Origin: Dehalococcoidia bacterium
Lineage (GTDB): Bacteria > Chloroflexota > Dehalococcoidia > Dehalococcoidales > RBG-16-60-22
Direction of reading: 5' to 3'
DNA: 6,983 bases
NCBI GenBank assembly: GCA_030613665.1
Contig: JAUWLN010000090.1
Location: 1-6,983, forward strand
The translations under genes and the position numbers were made by a program. Shown piece after piece: positions 1 through 5,024 of this stretch (position 1 is the stretch's first letter; the number at the start of each line of letters is the position of its first letter). The notes under the pieces were generated by a model. The model did not search any database, was not told the DNA's origin, and saw nothing but the letters and a program-made list of their open reading frames with translations.

Positions 1-234
1 ATCCCGGCGCCGCTGGCCCGACAGTTCAACCACAACTTGAAAAATATGATGCAGCTGGCAATTCTGGCCGGAGTCATCTTTACCTTCAGCGGGTTGTGGA
101 TTTCCTATGTGCTTAACCTGGCCTCCGGCGCCACCATCATTCTGGTCAGCGGCACGGTGCTTTTTATCGTATTCGGCATCAATAAGCTGCGCCGCAGAAC
201 CCGAGAACACCACCGCGATGCCAGCGCAACTTGA
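1..234 (+). CDS. ABC-3 family metal (Zn/Mn-type) transporter permease, C-terminal fragment
   Basis: The frame is open from the first base, so this is the last 77 residues of a longer protein whose start lies outside the window. The fragment shows two hydrophobic segments, roughly residues 17-40 and 43-60, followed by a basic tail (NKLRRRTREHH) that is probably cytoplasmic. The link LNLASGATIILVSG between the helices is the kind of sequence found at the C-terminal end of ZnuB/MntB-type permeases (SGLxxSYxLxLPSGATIVL). Those proteins form the membrane channel of zinc or manganese importers, with a separate ATPase and binding protein. The metal cannot be told from this fragment, and the partner genes would lie to the left. 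Family assignment is fairly secure; substrate is unknown. Confidence 0.78.
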   Translation: MPAPLARQFNHNLKNMMQLAILAGVIFTFSGLWISYVLNLASGATIILVSGTVLFIVFGINKLRRRTREHHRDASAT

Positions 235-246
235 CAGGTCAGACTA

Positions 247-275
247 TTGCCACTCCCACCGGGATAACTTATAAT
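247..275 (+). promoter_or_regulatory. sigma70-type promoter for the MBL hydrolase-pyrD unit
   Basis: A -35 box TTGCCA (247-252) and a perfect -10 box TATAAT (270-275) are separated by 17 bases, the optimal spacing. The position is the short gap after the permease gene and before the hydrolase. Transcription would be expected to begin at about 281-284. That excludes the GTG at 280 as a usable start codon and leaves only about 5-8 bases before the ATG at 289. Confidence 0.72.
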
Positions 276-288
276 TGGGGTGAAGAAG

Positions 289-1125
289 ATGATACTGCGC
301 ATAACCACCTTGAGTGAGAATACGGCGGGGTCGCACGACCTCCTGGCAGAGTGGGGGATTAGCTTTCTTATTGAGACCGGACGGGAAACCATCTTATTTG
401 ACACCGGCAAGACCATAACCGTCGCCCACAACGTTGCTGCTCTCGGCGTTAACCTCAATCAGGTCAGCAAGATAGTACTGAGCCATGGCCACTACGACCA
501 CACCGGCGGTCTGCGCCAGATGCTGCAGCGGATAGGTAAAGACATTGAGGTGATTGCCCACCCCGATATCTGGGCGCCCAAATACCGCCACCGCAAAGGG
601 GAAAAAGACCGGCACATCGGTATCCCTTTCCAACGCCAGGAACTGGAAAGCCTCGGGGCCGTGTTCGTACTGACTTCGGAATCGGTAAAGGTGGCCGAAA
701 ACTGCATCACCACCGGTGAAGTCCCCATGGTAACCGACTACGAGACCATTGATTCCGGCCTGTTCGTCAAAACCGATTCAGGCTGGCAGCCGGACAAGCT
801 GCTGGACGACCTGTCGCTCATCATCGACACCGAACCTGGTCTGGTAGTAGTGCTGGGCTGCGCACACCGCGGTGTTATAAATACCCTGCATCATGCCCGG
901 AAACTAACCGGCGGAAAACCGATACACGCCGTACTTGGCGGCTCCCATCTCGTCAATGCCTCCAGAGAACGGGTACAGCGAACCGTGGCCGACCTCAAAA
1001 AGCTCGACGTGCAGAAAATGGGGCTCTGCCACTGCACCAGCCTGCCTGCCATCAGCACCCTCGCCCACGAATTTGGCGACCGGTTTTTCTTTAATATTAC
1101 GGGCACAGTCTTCAAATTGCCTTAG
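289..1125 (+). CDS. MBL-fold metallo-hydrolase, COG1237 type
   Basis: A 278-residue metallo-beta-lactamase-fold protein. Visible motifs are FDTG (37-40), the metal-binding signature HGHYDHTGG (H66, H68, D70, H71), GCAHRG (H193), GGSHL (H220) and LCHCT (H248). This set and the length fit COG1237. Archaeal members of that group are described as making the ribofuranosyl-aminobenzene phosphate dihydropterin of the methanopterin pathway; in bacteria the substrate is usually unknown, so I do not assign that reaction. It is probably soluble, since no signal peptide is seen. An in-frame GTG at 280 would add three residues, but it sits next to the -10 box, upstream of the expected transcript start. 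ATG289 gives MILRITTLSENT, a typical beginning for the family. A GGGGTGA sequence lies 5 bases upstream. pyrD follows after 6 bases, so the two are probably cotranscribed. Confidence 0.85.
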   Translation: MILRITTLSENTAGSHDLLAEWGISFLIETGRETILFDTGKTITVAHNVAALGVNLNQVSKIVLSHGHYDHTGGLRQMLQRIGKDIEVIAHPDIWAPKYRHRKGEKDRHIGIPFQRQELESLGAVFVLTSESVKVAENCITTGEVPMVTDYETIDSGLFVKTDSGWQPDKLLDDLSLIIDTEPGLVVVLGCAHRGVINTLHHARKLTGGKPIHAVLGGSHLVNASRERVQRTVADLKKLDVQKMGLCHCTSLPAISTLAHEFGDRFFFNITGTVFKLP

Positions 1126-1131
1126 GTAACG

Positions 1132-2058
1132 ATGATGAACCTTTCCGTACAGCTGGCCCCGAAAAACAAGAAGGGTCTACGGCTGGCCAACCCGGTCATG
1201 ACCGCGTCCGGCACTTTCGGCTACGGCACCGAGTACAGCCACCTGTTCGACATTCAGAAGCTCGGGGCCATCGTCTGCAAGGGAACCATGCTGAAACCGA
1301 GAGACGGCAATCCCCAGCCGCGCCTGATGGAAACTCCCTCCGGCATGCTCAACTCCATTGGCCTGCAAAACATCGGGGTGAAAGCCCTCATTGCCGAAAA
1401 AGCACCGCTCTGGGCAGAATGGCACGTCCCGATAATCGTTAATATCGCCGGCGAGACCGTCGAGGAATACGCTCAGCTGGCACAGGAACTGGACGGCATC
1501 CCCGGCGTCAGCGCCCTTGAAGTCAACATCAGCTGTTCCAACATCAGTGCCGGCGGGGCTGAATTCGGCGTGCACCCCGACCCGGCGGGCAGGGTAACCG
1601 CCTCGGTCAGGGCAAACACATCTCTTCCGGTGCTGGTGAAACTGACCCCGAACACCGGCGAAATCGCCCGGGTGGCGGCGGCGGTGGCTGAAGCCGGTGC
1701 CGATGCCATATCCCTGATAAACACGGTGCGAGGCATGGCAATCGACGTCTATACGCGTAAGGCACTGCTCGGCAACCGTACCGGGGGACTCTCCGGCCCG
1801 GCGATAAAACCAATAGCCCTGGCCATGGTCTACGAGGTGGCCGGTGCGGTGGATTTGCCGGTCGTGGGGTGCGGCGGAATAGCTTCCGGCAGCGACGCCA
1901 TTGAGTTCATCATGGCCGGCGCCAGCGCGGTACAGGTGGGCACGGCCAGCTTTGCCAACCCCGGCGCCCCTATAGATGTCCTCGAGGGCATCGAGCAGTT
2001 CATGTCCGGAGAGGGAGTCAAAAATATCGGTGAGCTTATTGGCGCCGCACGGCGCTGA
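1132..2058 (+). CDS. pyrD: Dihydroorotate dehydrogenase, class IB-like catalytic subunit
   Basis: The product (308 residues) is an FMN TIM-barrel enzyme that oxidises dihydroorotate to orotate in pyrimidine synthesis. Seen in order: NPVMTASGTFGYG (20-32), VCKGT with K50, NSIGLQN (74-80), VNISCSN (131-137) with the presumed catalytic base C135, VKLTPN (169-174), LINTV (195-199), GGLSGPAIKP (218-227), GCGGI (246-250) and QVGTA (268-272). A cysteine base instead of serine and the absence of an N-terminal membrane extension place it in class 1. The overall wording favours PyrDB (class IB), which normally works with the iron-sulfur flavoprotein PyrK and NAD; no pyrK is in the window. Two usually-proline positions differ: GLQNIG and NISCSN. 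The start may be ATG1132 or ATG1135; a weak AGGT at 1124-1127 fits the second slightly better. Confidence 0.93.
   Translation: MMNLSVQLAPKNKKGLRLANPVMTASGTFGYGTEYSHLFDIQKLGAIVCKGTMLKPRDGNPQPRLMETPSGMLNSIGLQNIGVKALIAEKAPLWAEWHVPIIVNIAGETVEEYAQLAQELDGIPGVSALEVNISCSNISAGGAEFGVHPDPAGRVTASVRANTSLPVLVKLTPNTGEIARVAAAVAEAGADAISLINTVRGMAIDVYTRKALLGNRTGGLSGPAIKPIALAMVYEVAGAVDLPVVGCGGIASGSDAIEFIMAGASAVQVGTASFANPGAPIDVLEGIEQFMSGEGVKNIGELIGAARR
2041..2056. other. GC-rich hairpin at the pyrD/flavin reductase convergent junction
   Basis: GGCGCC (2041-2046) can pair with GGCGCT (2051-2056): five GC pairs plus one G-U, with a four-base GCAC loop. It covers the last codons and the first stop-codon base of pyrD. 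It lies 4 bases beyond the stop codon of the converging gene on the other strand. No T-run follows on either strand, so it is not a classical intrinsic terminator. It could slow or end transcription from both sides, but may be chance in GC-rich coding DNA. Confidence 0.25.
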
Positions 2059-2060
2059 CG

Positions 2061-2636
2061 CTACTCCCGCTCCCTGAACTCCAGGCCGACCTTATACGCC
2101 TGGGCGATTACATCACCAAAGGCCAGATATCTGTTAAAGTCTATGTCATATATCATTGGCCTGATTTTCTCCACATCAGGCTTGCCATCAGTGAGACAGT
2201 CCTCGGACGCGTAGGCCCCCTCCACCTGGCCGATGACGAAGTCATGGCTGCCCAGGTCCAGCGCCTTTACTACCCGGCACTCCAGATTAACCGGACACTG
2301 CTCTATCATGGGCGCCGTCTTCAGGTGTCCGTAAAACACCTCAAATCCGCATATTTTCACCTTGTCGACGTCGGCACCGGAGGCGATGCCGCAGTAATCC
2401 AGCTCCTTCACCATATCAACTGAAGGTGTCGCGATGGAAAAGGTCATATTTTGCCGGACTCCCTTGAACGAATAGCGGTCGTGCCGTACTGGAATGCCAA
2501 TCATCGGCGGTACAGCATTGGTCACGCCGCCGCCACCCACCGCCATGAAATTTGCCTTGCCATTGATATTGACCCCGAACAGAACCGCCGGCCGGGGATA
2601 CCAGTATCTATCCGGCGCTAGCTCTACCTTCTTCAT
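2061..2636 (-). CDS. Flavin reductase-like FMN-binding split-barrel protein (flavoredoxin-like)
   Basis: The 191-residue product fits the flavin reductase-like split-barrel family (COG1853). Its N-terminal half follows the pattern YPRPAVLFGVNINGKANFM...(A)VPPMIGIPV, where the family has P-P-V-V-L-V-T, G-x-x-N-x-M and PP-x-x-x-I. It continues with FSIATPSVDMVKELDYCGIASGADVDK, the usual F-x-V-N...D-x-x-G-x-x-S-G-x-x-x-D-K block. The C-terminal half has IGQVEGAYASE (135-145) and NRYLAFGDVIAQAY. Such proteins bind FMN and either reduce free flavin or carry electrons to partners; several are known in anaerobes. Substrate and partner are not evident. Cysteines at 82, 96, 114 and 120 are scattered and do not form a cluster motif. 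A good ribosome site (AGGAG) lies 8 bases before the ATG, inside ybeY. The gene overlaps ybeY by 4 bases (ATGA), which suggests translational coupling. Confidence 0.82.
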   Translation of the reverse strand: MKKVELAPDRYWYPRPAVLFGVNINGKANFMAVGGGGVTNAVPPMIGIPVRHDRYSFKGVRQNMTFSIATPSVDMVKELDYCGIASGADVDKVKICGFEVFYGHLKTAPMIEQCPVNLECRVVKALDLGSHDFVIGQVEGAYASEDCLTDGKPDVEKIRPMIYDIDFNRYLAFGDVIAQAYKVGLEFRERE

Positions 2637-3124
2637 CGTTCTTTCTCCTGTTCCAATATGATATTGTTAAGTATTGTTCGCTCTTTAGCCGTCATCTCGC
2701 GTTTCTGTGCCACCCTCCCGTGGTCATAACCGAGCAGGTGGAGCACGCCGTGAACGGTGAGAACCGCCAGCTCTTTGTTCACCGAATGCCGGTGCTCCTG
2801 CGCCTGAATCGCCGCCTGAGGATAGGAGATAACCACTTCGCCGAGATGCATTATACCGTCGGGGGCCACTACGAACCGCTCTGATTCACCACCGCTTTCT
2901 GCCCCCGATACAGTCATATAGAAGGCCAGAACATCGGTCGGGTGGTCCTCACCACGATAGTTCCGATTCAGTTCCTGCACCCTTTCCTGGTCGGTAATCA
3001 ATATGCCCAGCTCGGCATTTGAGCCAGCGCCCTGCGCTTCGAGCACTTGTTCTGCAATATGCTGAAACCAGCCGGCATCCGGACAACCGGCAAACTCCCC
3101 TTCAATGGTTAAGTTAATCTCCAT
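2633..3124 (-). CDS. ybeY: Endoribonuclease YbeY (16S rRNA maturation / ribosome quality control)
   Basis: A 163-residue zinc-dependent RNase of the YbeY (UPF0054) family. These proteins act on the 3' end of 16S rRNA and in late 70S quality control. The diagnostic motif HGVLHLLGYDH is present at residues 125-135, with the three zinc-binding histidines H125, H129 and H135. The upstream block LNRNYRGEDHPTDVLAF (52-68) and HLGEVVISYPQA are also typical. The open frame extends 16 codons further to a TTG at 3172. That extension lies over the likely promoter and adds residues unlike the family. The ATG at 3124 gives MEINLTIEGEF, a normal YbeY beginning and length. No clear ribosome binding site precedes this ATG. 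It is the first gene of a minus-strand pair with the flavin reductase-like gene. Its frequent neighbours phoH and era are not in view. Confidence 0.93.
   Translation of the reverse strand: MEINLTIEGEFAGCPDAGWFQHIAEQVLEAQGAGSNAELGILITDQERVQELNRNYRGEDHPTDVLAFYMTVSGAESGGESERFVVAPDGIMHLGEVVISYPQAAIQAQEHRHSVNKELAVLTVHGVLHLLGYDHGRVAQKREMTAKERTILNNIILEQEKER
2645..2649 (-). promoter_or_regulatory. Ribosome binding site of the flavin reductase-like gene
   Basis: On the minus strand AGGAG lies 8 bases upstream of the ATG at 2636. It sits within the last codons of ybeY, so this second cistron can recruit its own ribosomes as well as use coupling through the ATGA overlap. It supports the chosen start. 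Confidence 0.65.
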
Positions 3125-3142
3125 GGCCGCTATGTGCCAATC

Positions 3143-3172
3143 ATCATAGCACAGGCTCTCGTAAGGCAGCAA
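3143..3172 (-). promoter_or_regulatory. Candidate promoter of the ybeY-flavin reductase pair
   Basis: Reading the minus strand, TTGCTG (3172-3167) is followed after 18 bases by TATGAT (3148-3143). A TG one base before the -10 box makes it an extended -10. The transcript would start around 3135-3137, leaving a leader of about 11-13 bases before the ybeY ATG. The -35 match is only moderate. The longer TTG start of the ybeY frame falls inside this -35 box, which argues against it. Confidence 0.42.
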
Positions 3173-3189
3173 ACCCCAGTCGCTGCTGA

Positions 3190-3218
3190 TTGAGCAAAGG
3201 GCAAATTTATGATATATT
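3190..3218 (+). promoter_or_regulatory. sigma70-type promoter of tRNA-Ser (and possibly miaB)
   Basis: A -35 box TTGAGC (3190-3195) and a -10 box TATATT (3213-3218) are 17 bases apart, within the only AT-rich stretch nearby. Transcription would begin near 3225, about 19 bases before the mature tRNA 5' end. This is a usual short tRNA leader. Confidence 0.62.
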
Positions 3219-3243
3219 TAACATACATAAAACACGACTCGCC

Positions 3244-3335
3244 GGAGGGATCGCATAGTGGTCTAGTGCGGGCGCCTGCTAAGCGCTTACCCTGGGGAAC
3301 TGGGGTCGTGGGTTCAAATCCCACTCCCTCCGCCA
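3244..3335 (+). tRNA. tRNA-Ser (anticodon GCU), CCA encoded
   Basis: The full cloverleaf can be drawn. The acceptor GGAGGGA (3244-3250) pairs with TCCCTCC (3325-3331). The D-stem is GCAT/GTGC (3253-3256 with 3266-3269, one G-U pair). The anticodon stem GGCGC/GCGCT (3271-3275 with 3283-3287) encloses loop CTGCTAA with anticodon GCT at 3278-3280. The T-stem is GTGGG/CCCAC (3308-3312 with 3320-3324) around TTCAAAT. A long variable arm (3288-3307), with ACCC pairing to GGGT, and discriminator base G3332 are both serine features. CCA is encoded at 3333-3335. It reads AGC and AGU codons. Confidence 0.97.
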
Positions 3336-3344
3336 CGAAAACAA

Positions 3345-3374
3345 GTGACGCATACCCCTGAAAAGGGGTATATT
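3345..3374 (+). promoter_or_regulatory. Possible weak promoter for the miaB operon
   Basis: GTGACG (3345-3350) and TATATT (3369-3374) are 18 bases apart. Transcription from here would begin near 3381 and give a leader of about 18 bases containing the miaB ribosome site. The -35 matches only in its TGAC core, and the hairpin lies in the spacer. This is an alternative to read-through from the tRNA promoter. Confidence 0.28.
3352..3371 (+). terminator. Hairpin after tRNA-Ser: weak intrinsic terminator or attenuator ahead of miaB
   Basis: ATACCCCT (3352-3359), loop GAAA (3360-3363) and AGGGGTAT (3364-3371) make a perfect 8-bp stem closed by a GNRA-type tetraloop. It is followed by ATTATTAAAG, which is only partly T-rich. 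It lies 16 bases after the tRNA CCA end and 27 bases before the miaB ATG. It fits a leaky terminator for the tRNA transcript that lets some polymerase read into miaB. It might also be an operator-like inverted repeat, since the right arm overlaps a possible -10 box. Confidence 0.45.
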
Positions 3375-3390
3375 ATTAAAGATAAGTTGC

Positions 3391-3397
3391 GGGGTGA
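3391..3397 (+). promoter_or_regulatory. Ribosome binding site that sets the miaB start
   Basis: GGGGTGA lies directly before the ATG at 3399, separated by one base; aligned to the 16S 3' end, which favours GGAGGTGA, this is a usable distance. It supports ATG3399 over the upstream in-frame GTG at 3345, which has no ribosome site and would translate through the hairpin. Confidence 0.5.
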
Positions 3398-3398
3398 A

Positions 3399-4652
3399 AT
3401 GCCAAACTATCATATCTGGACCATAGGCTGTCAGATGAACCAGGCGGAGTCAGAGCGGCTCGGCAGCCTCTTTGAGCACCTCGGCTATCAGGCGACGGAT
3501 ACGGCCGAGAACGCTGACGTCGTCGTGCTCAATAGCTGCGTGGTGCGCCAGAGCGCGGAAAACCGCGTGGTAAACAAAATCCAGGTGCTGCGGGCTTTTG
3601 CCCGGGCACATCCGGACATCACCCTGGCCGTTACCGGCTGCCTGGTGAACTCCGATTCCGCCAAACTGAAAAAGGACTTCCCTCACGTAGACTACTTCTT
3701 TAAGCCGGGCGACTTTCCGCCCTGGGTGGAAAAACCGGAAGCAACAATGGCATTACCACAAAAACCCTCCCCGGCTACCTATGTCTCCATCATCCAGGGA
3801 TGCAATAACTTCTGCGCCTACTGCATTGTCCCCCACCGCCGCGGCCGGGAGATAAGCCGTACCGTGCCGGAGGTTGTCTGTGAGGTCAGGGAACTGGTAA
3901 AGCGGGGAAGCAAAGAGGTAACACTGCTGGGTCAGAACGTGGACTCGTACGGCCATGACCTGCCTGACAAGCCTGACCTTGCCGACCTGCTGAAAGAGCT
4001 CAATACAATTGACGGCCTGGCACGGATACGCTTCCTGACCAACCACCCCAAAGATATAAGCGATAAGCTCATTGACGCCATCGCCGGCCTGGACAGGGTC
4101 TGCGAGCAGGTCAGTCTCCCGGTTCAGTCGGGCAGCGACGATATTCTAAAGCTGATGAAGCGTGGCTATAACACAACTCAATACCGGCGGCTGGTAAAGA
4201 AAATACGGGATGCTATCCCCGGCGCGGCGCTGAGCACCGATATCATCGTTGGTTTTCCTTCTGAGACCGATTTCCAGTTCCAGGAAACGGTGCGCCTGCT
4301 CTCCGAGCTCAGGTTTGACACTGTCCACGTGGCGGCGTATTCGCCGAGGCCGGGAACCACGGCTTCCCGTGAACTGGAAGATGACATCCTGCCGGCGGTG
4401 AAAAAAGAACGTTTGAGCACCATCGAGCAGCTCCAGGGAAAAATCGCCGCGGAAATCAATGAACATCTGCTTGGCAAAACGGTTGAAATTCTGGTTGAGT
4501 CCCGGGTAAAGGGCAAATGGCAGGGAAGGACCCGCACCGGCAAGCTGGTTTTCTTCAGCGATAGTCGTGAATATACAGGACAACTGGTAAAAATCCGGAT
4601 AGAAAAGACGAGCCCTTGGTCACTGCAGGGCACAATTAGTAGAACAAAATAA
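3399..4652 (+). CDS. miaB: tRNA-2-methylthio-N6-dimethylallyladenosine synthase MiaB
   Basis: A radical-SAM methylthiotransferase of 417 residues that adds a 2-methylthio group to i6A at position 37 of tRNAs reading UNN codons. Domains in order: an N-terminal UPF0004 domain with cluster cysteines C11 (TIGCQMN), C47 (NSCVV) and C81 (TGCL); a radical-SAM core with C135, C139 and C142 in QGCNNFCAYC followed by IVPHRRGREISR; then LLGQNVDSYG, RIRFLTNHPKD, LPVQSGSD, STDIIVGFPSET and YSPRPGTTA; and a C-terminal TRAM domain from about 354 to 412. These motifs point to MiaB rather than RimO or MtaB. An in-frame GTG at 3345 would add 18 residues encoded by the hairpin, so ATG3399 is preferred. The protein is shorter than the E. 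coli enzyme, as I recall for Dehalococcoides MiaB. It is the first gene of an operon with yajC, nadB and nadC. Confidence 0.95.
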   Translation: MPNYHIWTIGCQMNQAESERLGSLFEHLGYQATDTAENADVVVLNSCVVRQSAENRVVNKIQVLRAFARAHPDITLAVTGCLVNSDSAKLKKDFPHVDYFFKPGDFPPWVEKPEATMALPQKPSPATYVSIIQGCNNFCAYCIVPHRRGREISRTVPEVVCEVRELVKRGSKEVTLLGQNVDSYGHDLPDKPDLADLLKELNTIDGLARIRFLTNHPKDISDKLIDAIAGLDRVCEQVSLPVQSGSDDILKLMKRGYNTTQYRRLVKKIRDAIPGAALSTDIIVGFPSETDFQFQETVRLLSELRFDTVHVAAYSPRPGTTASRELEDDILPAVKKERLSTIEQLQGKIAAEINEHLLGKTVEILVESRVKGKWQGRTRTGKLVFFSDSREYTGQLVKIRIEKTSPWSLQGTISRTK

Positions 4653-4657
4653 GGAGG
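4651..4657 (+). promoter_or_regulatory. Strong ribosome binding site of yajC
   Basis: AAGGAGG, the best Shine-Dalgarno sequence in the window, overlaps the miaB stop codon (4650-4652). It ends 4 bases before the yajC ATG at 4662. It suggests that YajC is translated well even if miaB is not. Confidence 0.8.
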
Positions 4658-4661
4658 CAAA

Positions 4662-5021
4662 ATGTTGAAGTATGGTCTGATGACAGGTATCATGGTCACA
4701 TTTCTGGCGGCGCTCAGCGGCTGTGTGGCACCGCCAGCAGGAGGTGAGGAAGGCGGGGGTTTCGATTGGACACTTATTATCTTCGTCGTCCTGCTGGTAG
4801 CCATCTTCTACTTTCTCATCATTCGACCACAGCGCCGGCAGCAGAAAAAACACCAGGAACTGATGCAGGAGCTGAAACGCGGCGATAAGGTTGTCACCAC
4901 CGGCGGCATCTTCGGCGTTGTGGACAGCCTGAGCGACGACAGCGTCGTTTTAAAGGTTGAATCGGGGGCGACCATCCGTGTTGCCCGAAGCAGCATTGCC
5001 GGCCAACGCCAAGAGCAGTAG
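4662..5021 (+). CDS. yajC: Preprotein translocase accessory protein YajC, with lipoprotein-like signal
   Basis: The 119-residue product has the YajC layout. A transmembrane helix at about 36-54 ends in FYFLIIRPQRRQQKKHQELM, matching the family pattern FYFxxxRPQxKxxKxHxxLM. A small cytoplasmic domain follows with LKRGDKVVTTGGIFGVV (71-87). YajC associates with SecDF and the SecYEG channel at the cytoplasmic membrane. The N-terminus is unusual: residues 1-21 form a hydrophobic stretch ending in a lipobox, LSGC with C21, followed by a Gly/Pro/Glu linker before the helix. This would allow lipid attachment and a second anchor. The secD and secF genes that often follow are absent here; nadB comes next after 3 bases. 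Confidence 0.9.
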   Translation: MLKYGLMTGIMVTFLAALSGCVAPPAGGEEGGGFDWTLIIFVVLLVAIFYFLIIRPQRRQQKKHQELMQELKRGDKVVTTGGIFGVVDSLSDDSVVLKVESGATIRVARSSIAGQRQEQ

Positions 5022-5024
5022 CAC

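Noticed and set aside
231..236. Perfect -35 hexamer TTGACA over the permease stop codon
   Set aside because: No -10-like sequence lies 16-18 bases downstream (the bases there are C-rich). The TTGCCA/TATAAT pair at 247-275 is the better promoter.
280..288. GTG start giving a 281-residue MBL hydrolase
   Set aside because: It lies 5 bases after the -10 box, before the expected transcript start, and has no ribosome site.
1177..1575. 132-codon minus-strand frame inside pyrD
   Set aside because: Antisense to conserved PyrD motifs, with no supporting start signal or family resemblance.
3125..3172. TTG start giving a 179-residue YbeY
   Set aside because: The extra 16 residues do not resemble YbeY and overlap the likely promoter. 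ATG3124 gives the normal family start.
3130..3336. Minus-strand open frame beginning MAEGVGFEPTTPVPQGKRLAG
   Set aside because: It is the reverse complement of the tRNA-Ser gene. The GVGFEPTTP wording is the well-known false protein produced by translating antisense to tRNA genes.
3345..3398. GTG start giving a 435-residue MiaB
   Set aside because: The extra 18 codons run through the hairpin, and no ribosome site precedes the GTG. ATG3399 has GGGGTGA in front and fits the family.
4146..4804. Two long minus-strand frames (145 and 208 codons) opposite miaB and yajC
   Set aside because: Both are shadows of strong plus-strand genes and show no recognisable domain.
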